DNA of 64,000 nucleotides. It comes from Natrinema salinisoli. GTDB taxonomy: Archaea; Halobacteriota; Halobacteria; Halobacteriales; Natrialbaceae. Below, piece by piece: positions 43,192-52,168 of this stretch. Positions within the stretch are counted from its first letter, which is position 1; every line of letters begins with the position of its first letter. A program made the position numbers and the translations under genes. Location of the stretch: contig NZ_CP084469.1 of NCBI RefSeq assembly GCF_020405205.1, positions 1,674,001 to 1,738,000 of the forward strand, in the 5' to 3' direction. The notes under the pieces were generated by a model. The model made no database searches. It was not told the DNA's origin and saw nothing but the letters and a program-made list of their open reading frames with translations.

Positions 43192-45249
43192 TTAGTCGAC
43201 GCGTCGGGCGATCGCTGCTGCGGCGAGCAGGGCGACGAGTGCTGCGGTGATACCGAAGCCGGGCACGCTATCGCCCGACTCCTCGGCCATCTCGCCGTCG
43301 CCATCCTGGTCGCTCATTTCGTTACTTCCGTCTTCACCGTCCATCGAGTCGCCGTCGTCCATGCCGTCCGTATCGTCACCCTCGACCGTGACGCTGGCGG
43401 ACGCCATGACCGGTCCCCCAGCAGCCGCGTAGGGACCGTCGGCTCCACCCTCGCTCTCGAGGAAATCGTACTCCTCGTCGGCGTCGGTATCCTGATGCGC
43501 CATCGCGAAGACGTCGGCGTCAGCCGTCACCGGATCGTCCAACGTGATCTCGACGTCCTCGTGCGTGCCGGGTCCGAGGTACGCGCTCGTGCCGCGAACG
43601 CTGTCGAAGACCGCGCCGTCGGCGAGCGTGCTGTCGTGAACCGTCACGAACCCGCCGTCGTGGAGCGTCACCGATTCGACGGTGATCGTCTCGCCGTCAC
43701 CCTCCTGATCCATCGCATCGACCGTCGCCGGAACGGTCAGCTTGGCCGTGTCCACGACGGCCTCACCGTTCGCAGTGTACGGACCGTCGTCCTCACCCTC
43801 GCTCGCGGCGAAGTCGTATGCCTCGTTGTCGTTCGTATCCTGATGCGCCATCGGCACGACCGTCTGGCTGTCCGTCAGGCGCTCGTCGAACGTGATCTCG
43901 ACGTCCTCGTGCGTGCCGGCCTCGAGGTACTCGCTCGTGCCGACGACGCTCCCGAAGACGTTTCCGCCGAACAGGCTGGCGTCGTGAACCGTCACGAAGC
44001 CGCCCTCGGAGAGATCGACCCGATCGATCGTCATCGTCGTGCCGTCCGACGACTGTGCCGAGGCGGACACGGCGGCCGAAACCGTCACGTCACCGTCGTC
44101 CATCACGATGTCGCCGTCAGTCGTGTACGGGCCGTCCTCCTCGCCCTCGCTGGCGGGGAAGTCGTATTTGTTGTTGTCGTTCGTGTCCTGGTGCGCCATT
44201 CCGAACAGCGCGCCGTCCTCCTCGAGTTCGTCGTCGAGGCGGATCACGACGTCGCGGTGCAGTCCCGGCTCGAGGTACTCGCTCGTGCCGCGGATGCTCT
44301 CGAACACCGCGCCGTCCGCGATGGTGCTGTCGTGCATCGTGACGAAGCCGCCTTCGGGGACGTAGACTTCGTCCACGACCACGGAGCTGCCGCCGGAGGA
44401 CTGGTTCGCGAACGAAACGGTCGCGTCGTCGCTCACTGTCACGTCAGTCGGTGCCATCACCGGGTCGCCGTTCGCGTTCGCGTACGGCCCGTCGTCGGCT
44501 CCCTCGCTCGTCGCGAAGTCGTACGTCTCGTTGTCGTTCGAATCCCGGTGTGCCATCGGGTACACCGTCTCGTCGCCCTCGAGGGGCTCGTCGAGCGTTA
44601 CGCGGACGTTCTCGTGAACGCCGGCCTCGAGGTAGTCGCTCGTGCCGCGGATGCTCTCGAAGACCGCGCCGTCCGCGATCGAACTGTCGTGGACCGTCAC
44701 GAAGCCGCCCTCCGCGAGCTCGACGCGATCGACGACGACGCTGTCGCCGGTCGTCGGCTGCTCGCTCATCTCGAGGTCGGCCGAGACGGTTACCTCGGCG
44801 TCTGCCATCACGATGTCACCGTCGACGGTGTAGGGACCGTCCGCCTCGCCGTTGCTCGAGACGAACGAGTACACTCGGTCGTCGTCGCTATCGGTGTGTG
44901 GCATCGCGAACAGCGTGTCGTCCGCCGAGATCTGTTTCTCGAGGTGGACGGTGACGTTCTCGTGCGTGCCGGACTCGAGATACGCGCTCGAGCCGACGAC
45001 GCTACCGAGCGTCTCACCGTCACCCAGCGAGCTGTCGTGGATCGTCACGAAGCCGCCCTCGGGGAGCGTCACTTCGTCGACGACGACAGTTGATCCGCCC
45101 GACGTCTGTGCGTCGAAGGTCACTGCCGCCTGGTCGTCCTGTGCTATCGCAGTCGACGCGTCTGTCGCGCCGACCGCACCCGCCGTCCCGGCCAGCATCG
45201 CGCTGACCAAAACGACGGCTCCCATCAGTACTGCGCTGTATTGGCGCAT
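43192..45249 (-). CDS. PGF-CTERM surface protein with five DUF7282-like repeats, 685 aa
   Basis: A signal peptide (about 1-30) is followed by five repeats of about 115 residues, each with 'VVVDEV...EGGFVTVHDSS', 'GTSEYLE.G.HE', 'MAHQDTNDN..YDF' and 'GPY...G..VM'. A Glu/Asp/Gly/Ser-rich linker and the C-terminal 'VPGFGITAALVALLAAA' PGF-CTERM sorting segment follow; archaeosortase processes such ends and attaches lipid. The repeats suggest an extended cell-surface protein. The ATG at 45249 is preferred to GTG nine bases upstream. Confidence 0.85.
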   Translation of the reverse strand: MRQYSAVLMGAVVLVSAMLAGTAGAVGATDASTAIAQDDQAAVTFDAQTSGGSTVVVDEVTLPEGGFVTIHDSSLGDGETLGSVVGSSAYLESGTHENVTVHLEKQISADDTLFAMPHTDSDDDRVYSFVSSNGEADGPYTVDGDIVMADAEVTVSADLEMSEQPTTGDSVVVDRVELAEGGFVTVHDSSIADGAVFESIRGTSDYLEAGVHENVRVTLDEPLEGDETVYPMAHRDSNDNETYDFATSEGADDGPYANANGDPVMAPTDVTVSDDATVSFANQSSGGSSVVVDEVYVPEGGFVTMHDSTIADGAVFESIRGTSEYLEPGLHRDVVIRLDDELEEDGALFGMAHQDTNDNNKYDFPASEGEEDGPYTTDGDIVMDDGDVTVSAAVSASAQSSDGTTMTIDRVDLSEGGFVTVHDASLFGGNVFGSVVGTSEYLEAGTHEDVEITFDERLTDSQTVVPMAHQDTNDNEAYDFAASEGEDDGPYTANGEAVVDTAKLTVPATVDAMDQEGDGETITVESVTLHDGGFVTVHDSTLADGAVFDSVRGTSAYLGPGTHEDVEITLDDPVTADADVFAMAHQDTDADEEYDFLESEGGADGPYAAAGGPVMASASVTVEGDDTDGMDDGDSMDGEDGSNEMSDQDGDGEMAEESGDSVPGFGITAALVALLAAAAIARRVD

Positions 45250-45516
45250 GACCCTCACTGCCCGGAGTACTTAAAAAAGGATTTTCCGAACTCGGACCGC
45301 ACTCCCGTGGGACTCCGACCGGACTCGGACCCAAATTCGACCCAAAACGTCCGTTCGGAGTCGACGGCCTCCCGCGAAACGAACCGCGCAGGCACAGCAA
45401 TGTGTAATCACTGCTGTCGCAGTAATCAATGATAGCGTACGGACCGACGCCGAACCGTCGGTATCGGATTCCGAACTATCGTGGAGAACGAAATCGGCAG
45501 GAAAACGGAGACACCC

Positions 45517-45828
45517 TCAGTCGAGGGTGATCCACAGCAGAAAGCTTAGACCGGCCGTCTGCGCGATGTTGATCGCCATCTGGGTCTGCCAGACGATCAT
45601 CGGAACCAGGGACTCGTTGTGCCACCACGCCGAGAGGTCCGGATCGATCAGGTAGTAGTAGAGAACGAGCGCGTTCTCGAGCAACAGGAACACTGCGAAG
45701 ACGAGGAGGCCGAGCGTATGCTTCGACTTGAACGTCAGGTAGTTACGGCCCCAAATGTAGCCTAACCCCAGCAGTAACACGACGTTGAGGGCAGTTGCGA
45801 CCTTCGCAGCGGCGATCCAGAGGCTCAT
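45517..45828 (-). CDS. Membrane protein, 103 aa
   Basis: Three or four hydrophobic segments (about 5-22, 35-55, 80-100) with aromatic-rich loops. The ATG at 45828 follows a good GGAGG by six bases, which decides it over a TTG 18 bases upstream. It lies 55 bases behind the HTH gene on the same strand and may be its target or partner. Confidence 0.75.
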   Translation of the reverse strand: MSLWIAAAKVATALNVVLLLGLGYIWGRNYLTFKSKHTLGLLVFAVFLLLENALVLYYYLIDPDLSAWWHNESLVPMIVWQTQMAINIAQTAGLSFLLWITLD

Positions 45829-45883
45829 CTGTTCCTCCGTTGGCAACGATATGCGATATACTCTTTCCCAAATTCGTCCATAC

Positions 45884-46159
45884 TTACTCCACCTGCTCGA
45901 TTATCTGCTCGACTGTTTCCCAATGATGGCGCGTGCGATCCGTCGGCAGGTAAATCGCACCGTAATCGTCGCCGCTCTTCGTCACGATGTCGTTCTCGAG
46001 GAGCACGTCGAGATGGTGACGAATCGTCTTGTAATCGAGCTCGAGCGCCTCCGCGAGTTGGTTGGCGTTTCGCGGTTGTTCGTCGAGCGCGTTGAGGATG
46101 CGGACGCGGTTCGTGCCGCCGCGAGTGCCGGTCAGCACGTACCACAGTGCCGCCTCCAT
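45884..46159 (-). CDS. ArsR-type winged-HTH regulator, 91 aa
   Basis: The wing-helix core ('NRVRILNALDEQPRNANQLA', 'LELDYKTIRHHLDVLLENDI') is that of small ArsR/TrmB-like archaeal regulators; a helical tail follows. The ATG at 46159 ('MEAALWYVLTGTRGG') is used because the longer frame needs a TTG. It probably regulates the membrane protein downstream. Confidence 0.8.
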   Translation of the reverse strand: MEAALWYVLTGTRGGTNRVRILNALDEQPRNANQLAEALELDYKTIRHHLDVLLENDIVTKSGDDYGAIYLPTDRTRHHWETVEQIIEQVE

Positions 46160-46471
46160 TACCCGGGGCAACTCACTCGACTGTCTTAAACTATCACGTA
46201 TGGGGAATCATAACCGCAATCGACGGACGGGACGCTTTTTACTTGGTCCAGAGCCCGCTGGATCGGCGGCCACTGAGGACCGGCCGCCCCCGTGTCGTTT
46301 GGAACCGCCACGTGCTCGAATTGAGAACGTCCCGCTCGAGTGTGATCCCAGTGCTGTCCGCTCGAGTGTGCCCTCTCTATCGGGCAGAACGGAGCACAGG
46401 GCCGTCGTCGCAACAGGGATCACTTGCTGAGAGCGCAAGGGGTTTAGGGTACTCTACCCTACACCTGATAC

Positions 46472-47797
46472 ATGAGCGACCAGCCACGCGTCGAGATATA
46501 TACCAAAACGGACTGTCCCTATTGTGAGAAGGCCAAGGACCTTTTCGACAGCAAAGATATCGAGTACGAGACGTACAACGTCACCGGCGACGACGACCTC
46601 TTCGAGGAGATGGTCGAGCGCGCGGACGGCCGTCAGACCGCCCCCGAAGTGTTCATCGACGACGAACTGATCGGCGGCTGGGACGACACCAGCGCACTCA
46701 ACGAGACGGGCGAACTCGACGAGAAACTCGGGATCGCCACCGAGGACACCGACGAGATCCTCGAGCACCGGAAACTCATCATCGCCGGCACCGGAATCGC
46801 CGGGCTGACCGCCGCGATCTACGCCGGCCGCTCGAACAACGAGCCGCTCGTCATCGAGGGCGACGAACCCGGCGGCCAGCTCACCCTGACCACCGACGTC
46901 GCGAACTACCCCGGCTTCCCCGACGGGATCGGCGGCCCGGAGCTGGTCAACAACATGAAAGAGCAGGCCACACAGTTCGGCGCCGAACTGAAAAACGGCA
47001 TCATCGAGTCCGTCGACGACTCGAGTCGACCGTTCCGCGTCGAACTCACGAACGGCGACGTCTACACTGCCGACGCCGTCATCGCCGCTTCGGGTGCTAG
47101 CGCCCGAACCCTCGGCATCCCCGGCGAGGACGAGCTCATGGGCTACGGCCTCTCGACCTGTGCGACCTGTGACGGCGCGTTCTTCCGTGGCGAGGACATG
47201 CTCGTCGTCGGCGGCGGCGACGCCGCCATGGAGGAAGCTACCTTCCTCACGAAGTTCGCCGACACCGTCTACATCGCCCACCGCCGCGAGGAATTCCGCG
47301 CAGAGGACTACTGGGTCGACCGCGTCCAGGAGAAGGTCGAGGACGGCGAGATCGAAATCATGACGAACACCGAACTGATCGAGATTCACGGCTCCCAGGC
47401 GGAGGGCGTCGACCACGTCACCCTCGTCGAAAACGAGCAGGGCCACCCTACCGACCGTCTCGACGACCCCGAAACCGAGGAGTTCGACTTCGACGTCGGG
47501 GCCGTCTTCTTCGCGATCGGCCACACCCCCAACACGGGCTACCTCGAGGACACCGGCGTCGAAACGGACGACGAAGGCTACCTCCGGACCAAAGGCGGCG
47601 ACGGCGGCGACCAGACCGAAACCGACGTCCCCGGCATCTTCGGCGCCGGCGACGTCGTCGACTACCACTACCAGCAGGCCGTGACCGCTGCCGGAATGGG
47701 CTCGAAGGCTGCACTCGATGCCGACGAATACCTCGAGGACCTCGAGCGAGCCGACTCGAGTGCGGAGGAAGCGGAGCCAGCGGCGGCAGACGACTGA
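46472..47797 (+). CDS. trxB-like: Glutaredoxin-thioredoxin reductase fusion protein, 441 aa
   Basis: Residues 1-90 are a glutaredoxin domain with redox motif C15-P-Y-C18 and 'APEVFIDDELIGG'. From about 100 a full thioredoxin reductase follows: 'GTGIAGLTAAIYAGRSNNEP' (FAD), C230-A-T-C233 active site, 'VVGGGDAAMEEATFL' (NADPH), and 'GIFGAGDVVD' near the C-terminus. The fused electron carrier can pass electrons within one chain. The tail is acidic with Glu/Ala. A TATA-like stretch lies about 240 bases upstream. The fusion is known in some haloarchaea. Confidence 0.92.
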   Translation: MSDQPRVEIYTKTDCPYCEKAKDLFDSKDIEYETYNVTGDDDLFEEMVERADGRQTAPEVFIDDELIGGWDDTSALNETGELDEKLGIATEDTDEILEHRKLIIAGTGIAGLTAAIYAGRSNNEPLVIEGDEPGGQLTLTTDVANYPGFPDGIGGPELVNNMKEQATQFGAELKNGIIESVDDSSRPFRVELTNGDVYTADAVIAASGASARTLGIPGEDELMGYGLSTCATCDGAFFRGEDMLVVGGGDAAMEEATFLTKFADTVYIAHRREEFRAEDYWVDRVQEKVEDGEIEIMTNTELIEIHGSQAEGVDHVTLVENEQGHPTDRLDDPETEEFDFDVGAVFFAIGHTPNTGYLEDTGVETDDEGYLRTKGGDGGDQTETDVPGIFGAGDVVDYHYQQAVTAAGMGSKAALDADEYLEDLERADSSAEEAEPAAADD

Positions 47798-48401
47798 CGA
47801 CGATTGCGACAGCGGACGAGAGCTGTCGTTCCGAGCGTATCCGATAGTTACGTCTCGTCGTAAGACCTCGTTTTCCAGAAGTCGGTTGTGATTCGACGGC
47901 TCTCCAGCCCACCACATGTCACCAGCGATTTCGCTGTGGAATCGATCGGTGATTCGGTAATCCGGAGTACACGATCGCACCGGTATCTATACCGAGAGCA
48001 CCACCGAGCTACAGCCGAGAATAAGAACGCGTGCTCGAGGAGAAATGTGACGATCCAGTCGATACGGCTGCTGGGTATCGTCGGTTAGCTACAACTCACG
48101 ACTGCCGTTCGATCGTGGCAAGTTGCCCGAGAGCATTCGGCTGCAGTGTGGTGTACTGGATAGTCTCAAAACAAGGTACCTTTTCGAGTTTGTCGGACGC
48201 TTAGTCTCCTACCCTCCGTTTTGGCTGCCGAGTACGGTAGTGATCCCACGTCACCCATCAGACCAACTCGGTCGCTGATACGATGTCGTCGGGTCGGCTA
48301 TGCCTCGTGACTGAGCGACGCGACGCTGTCGCTGGGTGGTGTAGCGCCCAATAAAAGAAACCGCGGAAATTAGGGCCGGCGTGAGCCGGTGGTTCTACAG
48401 C
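47798..48401. other. Convergent intergenic stretch without recognised gene
   Basis: About 600 bases between the reductase stop and the stop of the S-layer gene on the opposite strand. Short frames are present but none has a start signal, domain or composition of a protein. No strong repeat was found. Terminators for both genes are expected here but no clear hairpin was seen. Confidence 0.5.
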
Positions 48402-50897
48402 TTAGTTCTGGCGGCGGAGTGCCAGCATTGCTGCGCCGAGCAGCGCGACGAGTGCGACGCCGACACCGAAGCCGGGCGTTCCGTCGGAGCTGCCGTCGTC
48501 GGAGCTGCCGTCGTCGGAGCTGCCGTCGTCGGAGCTGCCGTCGTCGGAGCTGCCGTCGTCGGAGCTGCCGTCGTCGGAGGTACCATCGTCGGAGGTATCC
48601 TCAGTGGAGACGGTCAGCGTACCGGACTTTTCGGTTTCGCCGTCAACGATCAGTTCCCACTCGTAGTCGCCTTTCTCAGCGCCTTCGAGGAGGGTTGCAC
48701 CGTCGACGATCGTGTCGCTTGCGCCGCCCTCAAGTTCGAGGGTGTCGTTGTACAGCGTCTCACCGTCGAAGACGAATTCGACGTCTTCGGAGGCACTGAA
48801 GTCGTTGACGTTCTCGGCGGAGATCGTACCGGTGACGTCGTCACCAACCACGGGTTCGGCCGGGTCGGTGGAGACGTCGTAGCTGAAGTCCTGCGGTTCG
48901 TCGCCTTCGGTCAGCACGGAGTCGACCTCAGCGTTGTCGACACCAGAGGCGGAGGCACGGAGGGTGAACTCGGTGCCTGCCTCGTAGTCACTGAAGTCGA
49001 ACGTGGTCGAGAACGATCGGTCGCTCTCGGTATCGACGCCGTCGTTCAGGACGAAGTTACCGGAGGATCGGGCTCGCGTGGAGATCTCCGTACCGGGCGC
49101 GAGGTTGGTATCTCCCGTCAGGGTAGCGTTCGTGGCCGGGACGCTCTCAACGTTGTCGTCCCATTCGAGGTCGCGCTCTTCCACGGTGAAGCTGGATTCG
49201 ACTTCCACTTCGTCATCCTCGTCTTCGACGAAGGCGTTCCGGTCGTCTACCGTGAACGTCATGTCGTAGTCATCAGCAGTCAGGTTCTGACCGTAGTGGT
49301 CTTCAACCGTGCTGATCTCGAGTCGGAGGTCGCCGTCGTACTCATTGATGTTGAGGATGTTGACGGTGAGGTTGTCCTCTCCACTCGCGGTACTGGTGTT
49401 CCAGGTGTGTGCCTCAGCGTTCGCACCGGGATCTGCCTGCTCGATCTCGATGTTGATGCCCGACGCATTGAGTATGCTACTCATGTTGTCGCCGTCGCTT
49501 ACGCCGTTGGAGTTGAGGTTATCGAACCAGCCCTCAGAGCCGAAGTCCTCGATGGTCACGATCGCGTGATCTTCTTCGGCGATGAGGTCGGTCTCGGTAA
49601 CCGTTGCTTCTTCGTAGTCCTCAATGCCGACAACGTCATCTGCACCAGGTGCAGTGTTGAGCGTCGGTGCACCGGACTGGCTCTTTTCGGAGAGCGTCAG
49701 GAAGGCGCTGTCGCCCTCGTTGACGATCTCTCGATCAGTAGTGTCCCAGCTCTGGCCGACGAGTAGTTCGTAGTCACCGGCACCGAGTGGGGTCGTTATG
49801 GGATCAGTGTTTGGCGTGTAGTTGATATACGTATTTTCGATGGAGACATCGTCTTCGTGGACGCTCCATGCATCTTCGTCCCCAGTTTCACCGTTGCTAC
49901 CGGCAATGACGGTGTTGAACTGGAGCGTAATCTGGTCGTATCCATCGTCGGACTCGTCCTCGAACTGGACGACCGATTCGTAGTTAACCTCTTCGCGGTC
50001 GCCGATCTTCACGGCACCGCGATCGGTCTCTTCGAGGTCGACGGTAACGTTGACGACGTCACCGCGCTCGCCAACGTAGCTGCCTTCGGTGAAGGCCGTT
50101 TCGACACTGTCGTCACGGACTTCGACCGTTGCGGTGTCTTCGGCAGTCGTGTCGACGGACTCGACGGTGAAGTTGTATTCACCAGCGTCGATGCCCGAGA
50201 AGTTCGCGACGAAGTCGCCACGGGCCTGCAGGCCGATGACGTCTTCCTCTGCGTCACTCCCCACGACGTTCTGTCCGTCGGTCGCGAAGATCTGAACGAG
50301 ATCATCGTGGTCGAGACCGTCCGCGCTCACGTTCGCCTGGAACGTCGGACGACCCGAGTCGATCGCGAGGGTCGTGTTGGCGGAGGTCGCACCGTTGATG
50401 TTAGTCACCGATGCGTCGTCGAAGCTCGCGTCAATGTTCTGGACGCGAACGCTGAAGTCGCCTTCTTCGCTGTTGCCTACCTCAAGGTAGTGAGCACCAC
50501 TTTCGAGGTTGGTCGAGTCAACGACGACGAAGTTTGGTCCAGTCGTAACTTGACTTGAGATCTCTGTCTCATCGACGCCAAAGTCGTCTGCAGCGACGCT
50601 GGGGTCATCGTAGACTGTCAGTCCGCGCTGCCAGTCGTCGCTGGCATCAGAGACGTTCTTGTACAGGTCAACTTCAGAATTGCCGTTACCTCCGAGGTCG
50701 TAGACGGCAATCTGTCCCTGGTAAACGTTACCAGAGAGGTCGGTTACACTGCTGGCAACGTTCGCACCGGTGCCGTTGCCGTCAGCGTCGTTGGGATATG
50801 CAGCTGCTGCACCGGCCATGGACACTACGGAGAGTACCATGAGCGCGGCCAGGATCACTGCACGACCCTTTTTGCGATATGTCGTTTCGTTTGTCAT
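48402..50897 (-). CDS. S-layer-type surface glycoprotein with PGF-CTERM, 831 aa
   Basis: Signal peptide (about 1-34, 'VILAALMVLSVVSMAGAAAA'), a long acidic extracytoplasmic region with many Asn-X-Thr/Ser sequons ('NVSD', 'NVSA', 'NFTV'), an end domain with 'LFNDT/YNDT'-like strands, a Gly/Ser/Asp repeat spacer and 'TPGFGVGVALVALLGAAMLA' then basic end, the PGF-CTERM segment. These are the marks of the haloarchaeal S-layer glycoprotein family, with the BGTF-type surface domain at the N-terminus. The strong AT-rich promoter region upstream supports high expression. Confidence 0.9.
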   Translation of the reverse strand: MTNETTYRKKGRAVILAALMVLSVVSMAGAAAAYPNDADGNGTGANVASSVTDLSGNVYQGQIAVYDLGGNGNSEVDLYKNVSDASDDWQRGLTVYDDPSVAADDFGVDETEISSQVTTGPNFVVVDSTNLESGAHYLEVGNSEEGDFSVRVQNIDASFDDASVTNINGATSANTTLAIDSGRPTFQANVSADGLDHDDLVQIFATDGQNVVGSDAEEDVIGLQARGDFVANFSGIDAGEYNFTVESVDTTAEDTATVEVRDDSVETAFTEGSYVGERGDVVNVTVDLEETDRGAVKIGDREEVNYESVVQFEDESDDGYDQITLQFNTVIAGSNGETGDEDAWSVHEDDVSIENTYINYTPNTDPITTPLGAGDYELLVGQSWDTTDREIVNEGDSAFLTLSEKSQSGAPTLNTAPGADDVVGIEDYEEATVTETDLIAEEDHAIVTIEDFGSEGWFDNLNSNGVSDGDNMSSILNASGINIEIEQADPGANAEAHTWNTSTASGEDNLTVNILNINEYDGDLRLEISTVEDHYGQNLTADDYDMTFTVDDRNAFVEDEDDEVEVESSFTVEERDLEWDDNVESVPATNATLTGDTNLAPGTEISTRARSSGNFVLNDGVDTESDRSFSTTFDFSDYEAGTEFTLRASASGVDNAEVDSVLTEGDEPQDFSYDVSTDPAEPVVGDDVTGTISAENVNDFSASEDVEFVFDGETLYNDTLELEGGASDTIVDGATLLEGAEKGDYEWELIVDGETEKSGTLTVSTEDTSDDGTSDDGSSDDGSSDDGSSDDGSSDDGSSDDGSSDGTPGFGVGVALVALLGAAMLALRRQN
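48483..48580. repeat. 15-bp minisatellite coding for GSSDD spacer
   Basis: Six tandem copies of GGAGCTGCC-GTCGTC (15 bases, reading GSSDD on the minus strand) followed by two varied copies lie near the 3' end of the surface-glycoprotein gene. Repeat number can change by slippage while keeping the frame, altering the length of the cell-wall-spanning spacer. Confidence 0.9.
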
Positions 50898-51328
50898 TTA
50901 TGTTGTATTATCGTTGTATTTCGATTAGTTAGCGATCGATTCACCGGGAGTGCGAGTCATCGTCGGCAACGCATCGGTTCCGACTTCGGGACTCACACCG
51001 GGTAGGGGTGTTCCATTCTTTTTAAGCTTTGAGTAATAAGCTTTCTGGAAACATAGTACGCTGATATTATTCGGTAAAAGTCTATTAATCGGGGCCCTGA
51101 TACCTCTTTCTGCCTCAATAATGTACTGGCATAAGTATCAAGAGAACAACTGCTAGTCGACTGGATCGTCGATATTATTACTACAATATTACTTTAATTA
51201 TCTCCGATAGTCGGACCGTTTCGGCGATCCGATATCCGAGTTCGAGGTGAGATAGTATTACCTGAGATATAAACTATTGAATTAATAAAATTATAATAAG
51301 AAATTAAATGTATTCTAACAGGAGAGCA
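50898..51328 (-). promoter_or_regulatory. AT-rich upstream region of the surface glycoprotein gene
   Basis: A minus-strand TATA-like CTTAAAAAG lies near 51021-51030, giving a leader of about 100 bases, longer than the usual short or absent leader, as known for S-layer genes. From 51030 to 51310 the DNA is strongly AT-rich without genes and could be an enhancer-like upstream region for TetR or S-layer promoters. No gene is seen. Confidence 0.5.
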
Positions 51329-51943
51329 CTACCGCGCGTCTTCTCTCGTGCGCACGGCCGAGTCAAGATAATTAATGAGTTCGGTATGGATATTCGCGAG
51401 CCATTCGTCGTCGTCAGTACTCGAGCGCCGCAGCACCGTCCCAATAAACACCGTCTGAAGCGTCTCGGCGACGGCGTCCGGATCGCACTCGAGGAACGCA
51501 CCGCTATTGATTCCCGCCCGGAGAACCGTTGCGAGTGACTCTTTGAAAATTCGGTCGCTTCTGGTGAAGTGCTCCCGATACTCCGAATCGTGGACCGCAC
51601 GGGCCCGCAGCTCGAGAATCGTCGTCAGAAATCCGTGCCACTCGTCGTCGACGTCGGTCGCGAACCACCACTCGAGAATCTCCTCGAGTCGCCCTTTCGG
51701 GTCGTCGACAGCGTCGTTCCCGAACTCGGATTCGAACTGCTCGAGCAGGTATTCGAGACACGCGAGTACCAGCGCGTCCTTGTTCTCGTAGTGATGATAG
51801 ACGAGCGATGGACTCTGCTCGAGTTCATCACCGATCGTCTGCATCGTCAAGTCCGCGTAGCCGTGCTCGTTGAGACTCCGGTAAGTCGCCGCCAGAATCT
51901 TTTCGCAGGTGTCCGTCGGATCGTCGAAGACGTCACTGGGCAC
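51329..51943 (-). CDS. TetR-family transcriptional regulator, 204 aa
   Basis: The N-terminal HTH ('KILAATYRSLNEHGYADLTM' followed by 'QTIGDELEQSPSLVYHHYEN') is the TetR DNA-binding domain; the remaining helices form the ligand-binding domain. The start is GTG at 51943. The gene is divergent from the exporter operon and probably represses it until a hydrophobic compound binds. Confidence 0.9.
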   Translation of the reverse strand: MPSDVFDDPTDTCEKILAATYRSLNEHGYADLTMQTIGDELEQSPSLVYHHYENKDALVLACLEYLLEQFESEFGNDAVDDPKGRLEEILEWWFATDVDDEWHGFLTTILELRARAVHDSEYREHFTRSDRIFKESLATVLRAGINSGAFLECDPDAVAETLQTVFIGTVLRRSSTDDDEWLANIHTELINYLDSAVRTREDAR

Positions 51944-52076
51944 TGTCGTCCACCTCTCGCCTCATCTTCGCTACCGAGTCGGACCACGGGAGGCGTGAAT
52001 CGGTCGCGAACGCCACTACTGAGTCGTACGGGTTCATTCAGCGATACATCACGCTACGGTGGCATAATCGATTTGA

Positions 52077-52092
52077 TTGAACGTTCATTCAA
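52077..52092. promoter_or_regulatory. TetR operator candidate
   Basis: TTGAACGTTCATTCAA contains the 10-base palindrome TGAACGTTCA with a repeat of TTCA. It lies in the divergent promoter region between the TetR gene and the exporter operon, a few bases before a TATA-like AAGTTATACC. A related half-site, GGTTCATTCA, is near 52031. Confidence 0.5.
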
Positions 52093-52168
52093 AGAAGTTA
52101 TACCGGTGGCGTCCCGCTTGTATTGCAATGAGTGACGGTCAGTTTCTCGAACATGTTTCCCAAGGAAT

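Noticed and set aside
43495-45093. Open frame of 532 codons on the plus strand opposite the five-repeat surface protein
   Set aside because: Arg-, Val- and His-rich antisense reading that repeats with the period of the real protein. No start signal or protein family.
46454-47980. Open frame of 508 codons on the minus strand opposite the glutaredoxin-thioredoxin reductase gene
   Set aside because: It mirrors the plus-strand gene with a composition rich in Val, Asp, Gly and Phe. It is an antisense effect of the GC-rich third positions; the plus-strand protein has full enzyme motifs.
47888-48088. Short plus-strand frame after the reductase gene
   Set aside because: Basic, low-quality composition and no start signal; the gap appears noncoding.
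48483-48580. Possible CRISPR array
   Set aside because: The repeats are 15-base tandem units without spacers and keep the reading frame of the surface protein.
48381-49766. Open frame of 461 codons on the plus strand opposite the S-layer-type gene
   Set aside because: Antisense of a real gene; contains the minisatellite read as Gly-Ala-Ala-Val-Val, with no protein character.
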